Assembly: GCA_030835825.1 (NCBI GenBank)
Contig: JAURRA010000006.1
Span: 1-64,000, forward strand
Source: Flavobacteriaceae bacterium
Lineage (GTDB): Bacteria; Bacteroidota; Bacteroidia; Flavobacteriales; Flavobacteriaceae
Length of the DNA: 64,000 nt
Direction: 5' to 3'
Shown: positions 54,919 through 62,851 of the stretch, one piece after another
How the letters are laid out: each line of letters opens with the position of its first letter
Position numbering within the stretch: the first letter of the stretch is position 1
Program-made: the position numbers and the translations under genes
Notes under the pieces: model-generated
What the model was told of the DNA's origin: nothing
What the model saw: the letters and a program-made list of their open reading frames with translations, nothing else
Database searches by the model: none

Positions 54919-56241
54919 ATGTCAAAAGGAGTCAGTGGTTTTTCAAAGTGGACTAAATCAGAAAAAATTAGATGGATAGCGGAACAATACTTTGCCGACC
55001 CAAATGAAGGGATTTCCATAATTGAACGCTATTGGCATGCTGACACTACTGTGCAGCGACTGCACGACGAGTTCATTGAGAACACCATCACCAATTATTA
55101 TCTTCCTTTTGGAGTAGCGCCCAATTTTATGATCAATGGGCAATTGCTAACGATTCCTATGGCTATTGAGGAGAGTTCTGTCGTTGCTGCTGCCAGCAAA
55201 TCGGCTAAATTTTGGCTAGAACGGGGTGGATTTCAAACCGAGATATTGAAAACACTCAAATCTGGGCAGGTCCATTTCACTTATTCCGGAGACTTCCTTC
55301 ACCTCAAACAATACTTCGACTTCATTCAACCTGAATTGAAAAAGTCTATCGGAGCAATCACCTCAAGTATGGATAAGCGAGGAGGTGGTTTACAATCGAT
55401 TGAATTAATTGATAAAACAGAAAAGCTCGAGCATTACTATCAGCTTCATGCTACTTTTGACACCGTCGATGCTATGGGTGCTAATTTTATCAACTCGTGT
55501 TTGGAAAAGTTTGCCGCAGTATTTAAGGATTCTTGGACTACATTCAATCCATCCCAAGCAGAGAAATACCCCGTAGATGTGGTGATGAGCATCCTCTCGA
55601 ATTATGCGCCTGAATGCTTGGTTCGAGCCTCAGTGAGTTGTCCAGTGTCCAAATTAGAAGTCAAGGGTATGTCTGCACAAGAATTTGCCTCTAAATTTTG
55701 CCGTGCGGTACGGATTGCTGAAGTGGAGCCCTACAGGGCTGTTACCCACAATAAGGGCATCATGAATGGTGTTGACGCGGTTGTTTTGGCGACTGGCAAT
55801 GATTTTAGAGCTGTTGAGGCGGGGGTGCACGCCTATGCCTCAAGAAGTGGTCAATACAGTTCTTTGACCCATGCCAAAATTGAAAACGGACAATTTACTT
55901 TTTGGATGGATATTCCGCTGGCATTGGGAACAGTGGGCGGATTAACACAGTTACATCCTCTGGTGCGTCTGGCACTTGAAATGCTACAAAATCCTGATGC
56001 CAAACAATTGATGTCGATTACTGCTGTTGCCGGACTTGCTCAAAATTTCGGGGCTATAGGTTCTCTGGTCACGACAGGTATTCAGCAAGGCCATATGAAA
56101 ATGCATTTGCTCAATATTGCTAACCAACTAGGTGCTGACCAAAAAGAGAAAAAACAACTGGTAGAGCATTTTAAAACAGATGTTGTTACACCAAATGCCG
56201 TCAGATCAGTCCTTCAAAATATTAGAAATTTAGACCAATAA
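54919..56241 (+). CDS. class II hydroxymethylglutaryl-CoA reductase
   Basis: A 440-residue reductase interconverting HMG-CoA and mevalonate. It carries the class II signatures ENTITNYYLPFGVAPNFMING (catalytic Glu54), VDAMGANFIN (about 188-197) and, near the C-terminus, the catalytic His in QQGHMKMH (about 390). Here it most likely serves mevalonate biosynthesis of isoprenoids rather than mevalonate breakdown, since a GYDIA-type kinase follows on the overlapping TAATG. Divergent from the DPP4-like gene. Confidence 0.93.
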   Translation: MSKGVSGFSKWTKSEKIRWIAEQYFADPNEGISIIERYWHADTTVQRLHDEFIENTITNYYLPFGVAPNFMINGQLLTIPMAIEESSVVAAASKSAKFWLERGGFQTEILKTLKSGQVHFTYSGDFLHLKQYFDFIQPELKKSIGAITSSMDKRGGGLQSIELIDKTEKLEHYYQLHATFDTVDAMGANFINSCLEKFAAVFKDSWTTFNPSQAEKYPVDVVMSILSNYAPECLVRASVSCPVSKLEVKGMSAQEFASKFCRAVRIAEVEPYRAVTHNKGIMNGVDAVVLATGNDFRAVEAGVHAYASRSGQYSSLTHAKIENGQFTFWMDIPLALGTVGGLTQLHPLVRLALEMLQNPDAKQLMSITAVAGLAQNFGAIGSLVTTGIQQGHMKMHLLNIANQLGADQKEKKQLVEHFKTDVVTPNAVRSVLQNIRNLDQ

Positions 56242-57152
56242 TGGACGCCTTTTATAGTCATGGCAAATTACTACTCACCGGAGAATACCTTGTTTTAGAT
56301 GGAGCCTTGGCTTTGGCAGTGCCATGTAAATTGGGACAAAGTTTGACAGTTCGTTCTATTTCAGAAAAAATTATTGAGTGGAAAAGTACCACTCCGGATA
56401 ACAAATCTTGGTACGATTTCACCATCCATTTTGAGGACTTGTCTGCTGTCGCGCCATTGGACCAAACTAAGGATGATTACCATCTGCTTTCGGCGTTTAG
56501 GCATATTTACATGTTAAAACCTGAGCTCTTCAAATCCCATGGATTTCAAATGCTTTCACATCTCGAATTTCCTAAAGACTGGGGCTTAGGCTCCTCCTCA
56601 ACTTTGATTAATAATTTGGCGCAATGGGCTCAGGTCAATCCATTTGACTTGAATGACATGGTCTTTGGAGGTAGTGGTTATGACATTGCTTGCGCAAGTG
56701 CCCAAGGACCTGTGTTTTATCGCAGAACTAATTCCGAAATCACCATTCTGCCAGTACCATTTTTACCCACATTTCACGATCAAATTTGGTTTGTTCATTT
56801 GAATAAAAAGCAGAACAGTCGTGAAGCCATCAGTCGTTATAAGTTGAAAAAACCTATCGCTTTATCCAAAATAGAAGCAGTTGATGAAATTGCGCATCAA
56901 TTAAGCAGTTGTCAATCAATCGAGGATTTTTGTTTATTAATGGATCGACATGAATCCTTGATTTCTTCAATTTTGGAAATTCCAAAAATATCGGAGACCA
57001 TGTTTCCAGACTTTTCAGGCGCCATCAAAAGCTTAGGAGGATGGGGTGGCGATTACATTCTGGCCACAGGATCAAAAGCAGAAATCCACAATTATTTTAA
57101 ACCTAAAGGCTTTAGAACTATAAAGGCCTATCAGGATTTAATAAAAATCTGA
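56241..57152 (+). CDS. GYDIA family GHMP kinase (mevalonate-pathway kinase candidate)
   Basis: A 303-residue small-molecule kinase. It begins FYSHGKLLLTGEYLVLDG, has the ATP loop WGLGSSSTLI (about 113-122) and the family-defining GSGYDIACAS (about 144-153), and a C-terminal LGGWGGDYILATGS. GYDIA kinases sit beside HMG-CoA reductase in flavobacteria, so it likely phosphorylates mevalonate or phosphomevalonate; that is inferred from context. Its 3' end overlaps convergent ppiD-like by 15 nt. Confidence 0.9.
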   Translation: MDAFYSHGKLLLTGEYLVLDGALALAVPCKLGQSLTVRSISEKIIEWKSTTPDNKSWYDFTIHFEDLSAVAPLDQTKDDYHLLSAFRHIYMLKPELFKSHGFQMLSHLEFPKDWGLGSSSTLINNLAQWAQVNPFDLNDMVFGGSGYDIACASAQGPVFYRRTNSEITILPVPFLPTFHDQIWFVHLNKKQNSREAISRYKLKKPIALSKIEAVDEIAHQLSSCQSIEDFCLLMDRHESLISSILEIPKISETMFPDFSGAIKSLGGWGGDYILATGSKAEIHNYFKPKGFRTIKAYQDLIKI

Positions 57153-59291
57153 TCGATTGTCTTCAATATCCGCATTGGCTTTCAACGCATTGAAGGCCGC
57201 GGTATTAACATTTCCGATTCTCGCTTGACGTAATCTTGCAGCATATGACAGATAGGATTCAAGTGCTGGCGCAGCTGTTTTCTTAACCATTTCCAACAGA
57301 TATAATCCGTTTTCACCTTGAAGTAGGCCAGAGGTTTCTCCATCGTTTAAGGCGAAGGCTGCTCCAACAATCTTAGGCTCTCTACCCACACCAGACAAGG
57401 TAGGGTTGTTTTGACGAATATCATTTGCTGTTTTTACCACTTGACCTTCAGCTGAAGCCAAAGATTCCACAGTAGTAGCCTTAACCCGCTTACGGATAAG
57501 TTCAGCTTTTTTATTTTTTAAGATTTGACCTCTTGCTCTGACAATAGCTTTGTCAAGGGGCATCAATCCTTCGTCAGTAATTTCAGTAATTTGAGCGATG
57601 AGGTAACCACCTGTCGTAAGGTTGAAACGTCGCACACTACCCACCTTAACGTCTTTTTCGAAAGCCCATTTCACCACTGAGCGCTGAGCTCCAAATCCTG
57701 GAATATTTTCATCTAAAAGTCTTAAACCGCTTACTGGTCTAACGTTGTATGAATTATCCCTTGCAACTTGGTTGAAGTCTTGATTTTCTATGGCAATCTC
57801 GAATTTGGAAGTAGCATTGAATACTTCGTCGATAGTTGCTTCCGATGGCTCAATTGGAAGTGCCAAATTGGCCAATTTAATTAGTTTTTGACTACCGATT
57901 TGATCCAATATTTCAATGATATGATACCCAAAGTCTGTTCTAACAACGTCAATAGTACCTTTGGAATTGTCAAATGAAAAGTCCTTGAATTCTTGAGCCA
58001 TGCCAGCATTGTATGCAAACCAATCAATGACACCTTCTTTTTCATTACTAACCACATCTGATGAGAGTGACAATAAATCAATAAATTTCGAACGGTTATT
58101 TTTCACAACCCTCAAAATACTGTCTGCAGTAGATTTGGCTTCTGCATCTGTTTTAGTAACAGAGGCATCCGCACGCTGCCCTCCAACGAACGGAATCAAA
58201 ATGTGTCTAACCTTGACAGAATCTGGCTTTTGAGTAATATCAATCAGTTTAGTGGCGATATAATAATTGTCTTGTTTGTAAGGACCGTAGATCTCATTTT
58301 TGTCGAGATTATAAATACTATCCACCAGATTTAAAGGCAATTCTGACTTCGCTAAAAATTGATCATTATAGCCAAAGGCTGAGTTGGCAGAGAGAAAGCC
58401 TGCTATGTCTTTGGTGTTTTTAAATCCAGCAAGTGTGTCTTGGGTTTGAGTGATTTCGTTGAAAACAACGCGGTTTTCAAGAAGTCCAGATAGGTTAGCC
58501 TTTACTTGGTCTTCATCTGCTTGGGATGGTGTTTCTTCAAAAACCACAAATTGTAATCCTCGAGAGGCATCGACAGTATATTCTTTTTCGTGCTTATTGA
58601 TAAAATCTTTAACGTCTGCATTGGTAGGTTCGACCAAACTGTCCGCAATTGACGAAAATGGGATTTGAACAAATTTGATGTTAGCAGATTCATTTTCCAT
58701 CTGATGCGCCAACATGCCTTCATTTAGCGTGGCGAATAATCCAGACGCAACGAGATTAAAATATGTGGTCTGTAAAGCGCCTTGAGATAGATTTCTCTCA
58801 AATTGGGTCCACGCTTTGTAATCTATAGGTGAGCCTCCAAGAAAAGAAAATTCTGGTGATATCTGTTTCAAATTGGCAATAAAGCCATTTAACTTATTTT
58901 CGCTAAAAAAGCCATCTTCATCCAAAAACTCTTCGTAACCTCCGAGACTTTGCTCAATCAAATCGATCAATTGCTTTCTGCCAACAAGCATGTCGAGCGC
59001 TTCAGCTGTTGATTCAAAAATGGCAGCACGCAATTCTTGATCCCAAATGGCATTCATGACTTGAACCGAACTGCTATTGGGCCCCATCTGACGCTGTCTG
59101 TTCTCCACTTGTTGGGCAAAATCAACCTGAGAAATACTGATGCCGTTGATTTCTCCCACGACAGTCGCAGGACCACTGCCAAACATGGAGCTATTTTTGA
59201 AGAGATCAGTTAGAATGAAAGAGAATAAAGCCATGGCAATCACGATGATTAAAACCATTGAGCGTTGGCGGATTTTATTAAGTATGGCCAT
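57138..59291 (-). CDS. PpiD-like peptidyl-prolyl isomerase / SurA-N foldase
   Basis: A 717-residue inner-membrane anchored periplasmic chaperone. The N-terminal membrane helix spans about 12-31 (MVLIIVIAMALFSFILTDLF), followed by a SurA-N region (VDFAQQVENRQRQMG and onward), a central parvulin domain (about 360-470, VKVRHILIPFVGGQ), and a second degenerate parvulin-like part. It helps fold outer-membrane proteins. Part of the leftward envelope unit behind the hemolysin-type gene. Confidence 0.92.
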   Translation of the reverse strand: MAILNKIRQRSMVLIIVIAMALFSFILTDLFKNSSMFGSGPATVVGEINGISISQVDFAQQVENRQRQMGPNSSSVQVMNAIWDQELRAAIFESTAEALDMLVGRKQLIDLIEQSLGGYEEFLDEDGFFSENKLNGFIANLKQISPEFSFLGGSPIDYKAWTQFERNLSQGALQTTYFNLVASGLFATLNEGMLAHQMENESANIKFVQIPFSSIADSLVEPTNADVKDFINKHEKEYTVDASRGLQFVVFEETPSQADEDQVKANLSGLLENRVVFNEITQTQDTLAGFKNTKDIAGFLSANSAFGYNDQFLAKSELPLNLVDSIYNLDKNEIYGPYKQDNYYIATKLIDITQKPDSVKVRHILIPFVGGQRADASVTKTDAEAKSTADSILRVVKNNRSKFIDLLSLSSDVVSNEKEGVIDWFAYNAGMAQEFKDFSFDNSKGTIDVVRTDFGYHIIEILDQIGSQKLIKLANLALPIEPSEATIDEVFNATSKFEIAIENQDFNQVARDNSYNVRPVSGLRLLDENIPGFGAQRSVVKWAFEKDVKVGSVRRFNLTTGGYLIAQITEITDEGLMPLDKAIVRARGQILKNKKAELIRKRVKATTVESLASAEGQVVKTANDIRQNNPTLSGVGREPKIVGAAFALNDGETSGLLQGENGLYLLEMVKKTAAPALESYLSYAARLRQARIGNVNTAAFNALKANADIEDNRSDFY

Positions 59292-59384
59292 TTTTAAAGT
59301 ATCTTAAATAGTGGGCACGAATGTAGTATTTTCTTCTTAATTATAAAAGTGCTGTACTGCATTAGTTGCGAGGTTGAGAGCGAT

Positions 59385-60674
59385 TTATGAGTCTTCCGCT
59401 ATGGTAATGGTAATCAAATCTATTTTTGTGTTCGAAACTTCTAAAACGTCGATAACAAAACCATTGATTAAAACCTGAGTGTTTTTTTCTGGAATTCCCT
59501 CTACATGTTGAACAATCATGCCTCCCAAGGTCTCGTAGTTCTCATTTTCTGGCAGTTTTAATTCATATTGTTCGTTGATGTAATCAACGTCTAGTCGTGC
59601 TGAGAATTTAAACCTACCTTCTGATATTTTTTCTTCTATCAGGTCTGTGGAATCATGCTCATCTTCAATTTCACCAAATAATTCTTCAACAATATCCTCA
59701 ATTGTCATGATACCAGATGTTCCTCCGTATTCATCCAAAACAACTGCAATGCTTCGGCGCTTTTTAGTCAAGACATTCATGACATCTTTGATAAGCATGG
59801 TTTCTGGTACAAGTTCAACGGGTTTCAGTATTGACTTGATATTTGCGGGACGTTTAAAGAGATCGAATGAGTGCACATAACCAAGAATGTCATCCACAGT
59901 ATTATTGAATACTAAGATTTTAGAAAAGCCCGATTCGACAAACTTGTTGGTGAGTATATCGATACTTTCATGGACACTAATAGCCATTAACTCTGTCCGA
60001 GGGATCATAACTTCTCGTGACTTCACTTCCGAAAACTCCAAGGCATTTTGAAAAATTTGAATTTCTGTATCAATATCTTCTTTGGTTTCAGAAGCGTTTA
60101 ATTGCTCACTAATGTAATGACCTAAGTCCACCTTTGAAAAGGCCAATTGAATTTGATCGTCTGAAATTTTGAATATTTTTTTAAAAAACACATCTGATAT
60201 CCAAATCACAAAACTAGATATAGGTGCAAAAAGTTGGTAAAAGATAAAAGCGGGCAGTGCAAAGAACTTTAACAATTGGTTTGAATAAATTTGAAATACT
60301 ACTTTCGGCAAAAATTCTGCGGTAATTAAAATGAGTAAGGTGGAAAAAACGGTTTGGCTGACTAAGACGGCGTCTTCTAGGAGATAGGTTAATAATCTGT
60401 TTTCAGAGGGCAAAAAGGACTGAAACCAATTCATTAAAACATCACCCATTACAAATCCGTAAACGACCAAGGCCAGATTATTGCCAATGAGCATTGCGGC
60501 AATAAATTTGGAAGGTTTAGAAGTGAGTTTGGCTAGGATAGATGAAATCCAGCCACTTTGTCTTTTTTCAATTTCAATATGAATTCGGTTGGAAGAAATA
60601 AAGGCGATTTCCATTCCAGAAAAAAAAGCAGAAAGCAGAATTGAAATAAAAATAACAAAAAATGAGCTGGTCAT
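59385..60674 (-). CDS. hemolysin/CorC-type CNNM-like membrane protein
   Basis: A 429-residue protein with a DUF21/CNNM membrane domain (1-190, four hydrophobic segments, starting FFVIFISILLSAFFSGMEIAF), a CBS pair (about 210-335, SREVMIPRTELMAIS and VLDEYGGTSGIMTIEDIVEE), and a CorC/HlyC domain (about 345-425, RLDVDYINEQYEL). Such proteins help Mg2+ or Co2+ efflux and envelope homeostasis; related GldE acts in gliding, but the neighbours here (lptC, ppiD-like) do not show a gliding context. Confidence 0.92.
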   Translation of the reverse strand: MTSSFFVIFISILLSAFFSGMEIAFISSNRIHIEIEKRQSGWISSILAKLTSKPSKFIAAMLIGNNLALVVYGFVMGDVLMNWFQSFLPSENRLLTYLLEDAVLVSQTVFSTLLILITAEFLPKVVFQIYSNQLLKFFALPAFIFYQLFAPISSFVIWISDVFFKKIFKISDDQIQLAFSKVDLGHYISEQLNASETKEDIDTEIQIFQNALEFSEVKSREVMIPRTELMAISVHESIDILTNKFVESGFSKILVFNNTVDDILGYVHSFDLFKRPANIKSILKPVELVPETMLIKDVMNVLTKKRRSIAVVLDEYGGTSGIMTIEDIVEELFGEIEDEHDSTDLIEEKISEGRFKFSARLDVDYINEQYELKLPENENYETLGGMIVQHVEGIPEKNTQVLINGFVIDVLEVSNTKIDLITITIAEDS

Positions 60675-60676
60675 GT

Positions 60677-60868
60677 CTAGAGTTTGTTACGGTCTTCAAA
60701 TTTACCCCTAAAACGTTTTCTGAAGAAATACATAAAGACTGCAAGTCCAGCAAAAGCCAAAGACAAGTAGGCTCTGGTTCGGCTTACAGACCAATTTTCT
60801 ACCGCATCGTAAATAAAAAGAACTGCAAAAGCGAGGTAAGCGTATTGAAAAAATTTGAGAAGTTTCAT
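60677..60868 (-). CDS. small two-helix membrane protein
   Basis: A 63-residue protein with two hydrophobic stretches (5-22 and 33-48) and a basic tail (FFRKRFRGKFEDRNKL). It sits only 2 nt before the hemolysin-type gene and 25 nt after lptC, which supports a real gene of the operon. No family is recognised; I recall similar tiny genes at this position in flavobacteria. Confidence 0.75.
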   Translation of the reverse strand: MKLLKFFQYAYLAFAVLFIYDAVENWSVSRTRAYLSLAFAGLAVFMYFFRKRFRGKFEDRNKL

Positions 60869-60893
60869 CGATTCTTTTGTTTAAAAATAACTA

Positions 60894-61445
60894 TTATTCT
60901 TCAATTGATATGGTTCCGGTGACTTTTAAAACTCTTGCCCGTTCGAACGACCTGTCAGAATCAAACCCCTGACCACTGATTTTCTCATTTTCTGTTCTGA
61001 ATACAACGGGTAAGTCCGTAAAGATCCAACTGAGTCTTCTGTCGTAGTAGAGTTGTTCTGCAAATAAGGTGTCTTTGGTATGAGTTGTAACTATGACGTC
61101 GCCGCGTAAATCGATCAGATTGGTTGTGTTGTAAGCTATGCCATAATCAGCATAAATGTGATTTTCATTCTTTTGATCGTCAAAGACCACCATTTTTAGG
61201 CCAGCAGGAAATTCAAAAAATGGAACCGAGCGATTGGTATAATCCTTCATCAAGGGGCTAATAAGATGGGTAGTCAAGCGTCCCATTTCAGTTTGCTCAG
61301 TATCGATGTTAGTTGCTTCGGTCAAGGGTGCCCCGCTTTTCACGCCAATTTTTTGGACCTCATCAAAATTGCTTTGACAAGAAAAAAGCACTACCAGAAA
61401 TAGTCCAGCAATGCTTTTTTGTATTCTCAATAGTTCTGTAATCAT
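60894..61445 (-). CDS. lptC: LPS export protein LptC
   Basis: A 183-residue periplasmic protein linking the LptBFG exporter to LptA. The signal ends VLFSC (Cys23), giving a lipoprotein rather than the membrane helix of E. coli LptC. The OstA/LptC beta-jellyroll follows, seen in LISPLMKDYTNRSVPFFEFPAGLKM, HIYADYGIAYNTTNLIDLRGDVIV and LYYDRRLSWIFTD, typical of Bacteroidota LptC. Shares 1 nt with the end of the TPR gene. Confidence 0.9.
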   Translation of the reverse strand: MITELLRIQKSIAGLFLVVLFSCQSNFDEVQKIGVKSGAPLTEATNIDTEQTEMGRLTTHLISPLMKDYTNRSVPFFEFPAGLKMVVFDDQKNENHIYADYGIAYNTTNLIDLRGDVIVTTHTKDTLFAEQLYYDRRLSWIFTDLPVVFRTENEKISGQGFDSDRSFERARVLKVTGTISIEE

Positions 61446-62836
61446 TATAGGCTAGGGACAGTAACGCTGCTACCAATCCAACATCCGATTTTGATGACTT
61501 CGCCATCGCGTCCAGAACTGAATATTTCACTTCTTTGAGGCGCTTTGGCTTCGTAGTTTGCAGCCGTTTGAGATGCGGCACTTGACATATTGGAGTCAAC
61601 TCTTCCCGCTTTGCGCGCTTCTGCCGCCGCCAGCCAATAGACCGCACGTTTCGAGAAGTTGTCGTCTCCACAATCGTTAGCACTGCTGGCGTACATTTGA
61701 GCAATCGCAAGGTATGCTTTGCCCATAGATGGGTTAAATTGCAGCGCTTTGCGATAATAGGCTCGTGCATTTCCATAGCTTCTTTTACCTTTAAAATTGG
61801 TAGCTATTTTGAACAGGATTTTTGCTTTTGCATAGTCGTCCGTTTCCAACTCAACAGCCTGATTGTAGTAAACTAAGGCTTCAGAACTTGCGCCTTCTTT
61901 ATCCTTGAGGATACCTAAATAATAGGCTGTATCAGCGTTAGGTTCTAAGCTATTTTTCTGTTCAACGATTTGAATAAACAAAGGATCTTCAGTACAGCCT
62001 TTAGTGCCCATACGATTCATTGCACGTTGTAACCAAAGTCCGTCATTCTTATTGGCTTCATAATTTTTAGTGTATAGAGGGATGAGGTTGTCGCAATTGG
62101 CGCGATCACCCAAATCTTTGTCCATTCCCATTGAAATTTGGTCGTATCCTCTCAAATAGCTGTTGTAAGATCTTACCATTCGGGCTTCTTTAGAACTTAA
62201 CTCAACGGCTTCTGTATCATCTTGAGGCACATACTTGTTCACCAATTTGGTGTAACTTTTAACCTCTTCCTCAATCTTCTCTGAGATTTCATCGTAGATA
62301 GTGAATAAGTCTTCGGCAGATTTTTCTCCCGAATCATACATTCTAACGACTATCTTATAGAAGGTGTAAAGTGCCTTTGGATTAGTGAATGTTGCCGCAT
62401 CAGTCTTGTAAGCTTTGTTAAAAGCCTCGAAAATGGCATTGTCGCTAACGCCCAAGTCCTCGTTAAAGTCATACATGACCTGTGCCTTTTTGGACAATAT
62501 ATCGCCAATTTTAGTTTTAGACGCAAACAAATCTACACGCTGATCGTAAAGCCCCAGAAGATCTTCTAAAAAAGCTTTTTTTTCAGCCCCGCTACTGTTA
62601 TCAACTTTGTATTCGAGGATTTTCTCACCAGAAGTGTAAATCGAAAGATGATACTTGGGATTGCGTTCCCGCAGTGCTTCCCAAGGCTCGTAGGCTTCAG
62701 TGAAACTTTTTGATCTCACATAGGAGTCAAAATTGGATAAGTCATTTCTGTCTGCTTCTGGATTTGGCGCTTGTGGCTGAGCAAAACAACATGGCGCTAA
62801 CCATAAACTCAATAACATTGTAGCTAAAACTTTCAT
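61445..62836 (-). CDS. exported tetratricopeptide-repeat protein
   Basis: A 463-residue protein with a signal peptide (LSLWLAPCCFAQ, cleavage near residue 19). The N-terminal half is helical and acidic (KKAFLEDLLGLYDQRVDLFASK); clear TPR units appear in the second half, such as YYLGILKDKEGASSEALVYYNQA and ARAYYRKALQFNPSMGKAYLAIAQMY. Likely a periplasmic or outer-membrane scaffold. It is coupled to lptC and lies 15 nt after the barrel protein gene. Confidence 0.85.
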   Translation of the reverse strand: MKVLATMLLSLWLAPCCFAQPQAPNPEADRNDLSNFDSYVRSKSFTEAYEPWEALRERNPKYHLSIYTSGEKILEYKVDNSSGAEKKAFLEDLLGLYDQRVDLFASKTKIGDILSKKAQVMYDFNEDLGVSDNAIFEAFNKAYKTDAATFTNPKALYTFYKIVVRMYDSGEKSAEDLFTIYDEISEKIEEEVKSYTKLVNKYVPQDDTEAVELSSKEARMVRSYNSYLRGYDQISMGMDKDLGDRANCDNLIPLYTKNYEANKNDGLWLQRAMNRMGTKGCTEDPLFIQIVEQKNSLEPNADTAYYLGILKDKEGASSEALVYYNQAVELETDDYAKAKILFKIATNFKGKRSYGNARAYYRKALQFNPSMGKAYLAIAQMYASSANDCGDDNFSKRAVYWLAAAEARKAGRVDSNMSSAASQTAANYEAKAPQRSEIFSSGRDGEVIKIGCWIGSSVTVPSL

Positions 62837-62851
62837 GCTTCTAAACTTTAA

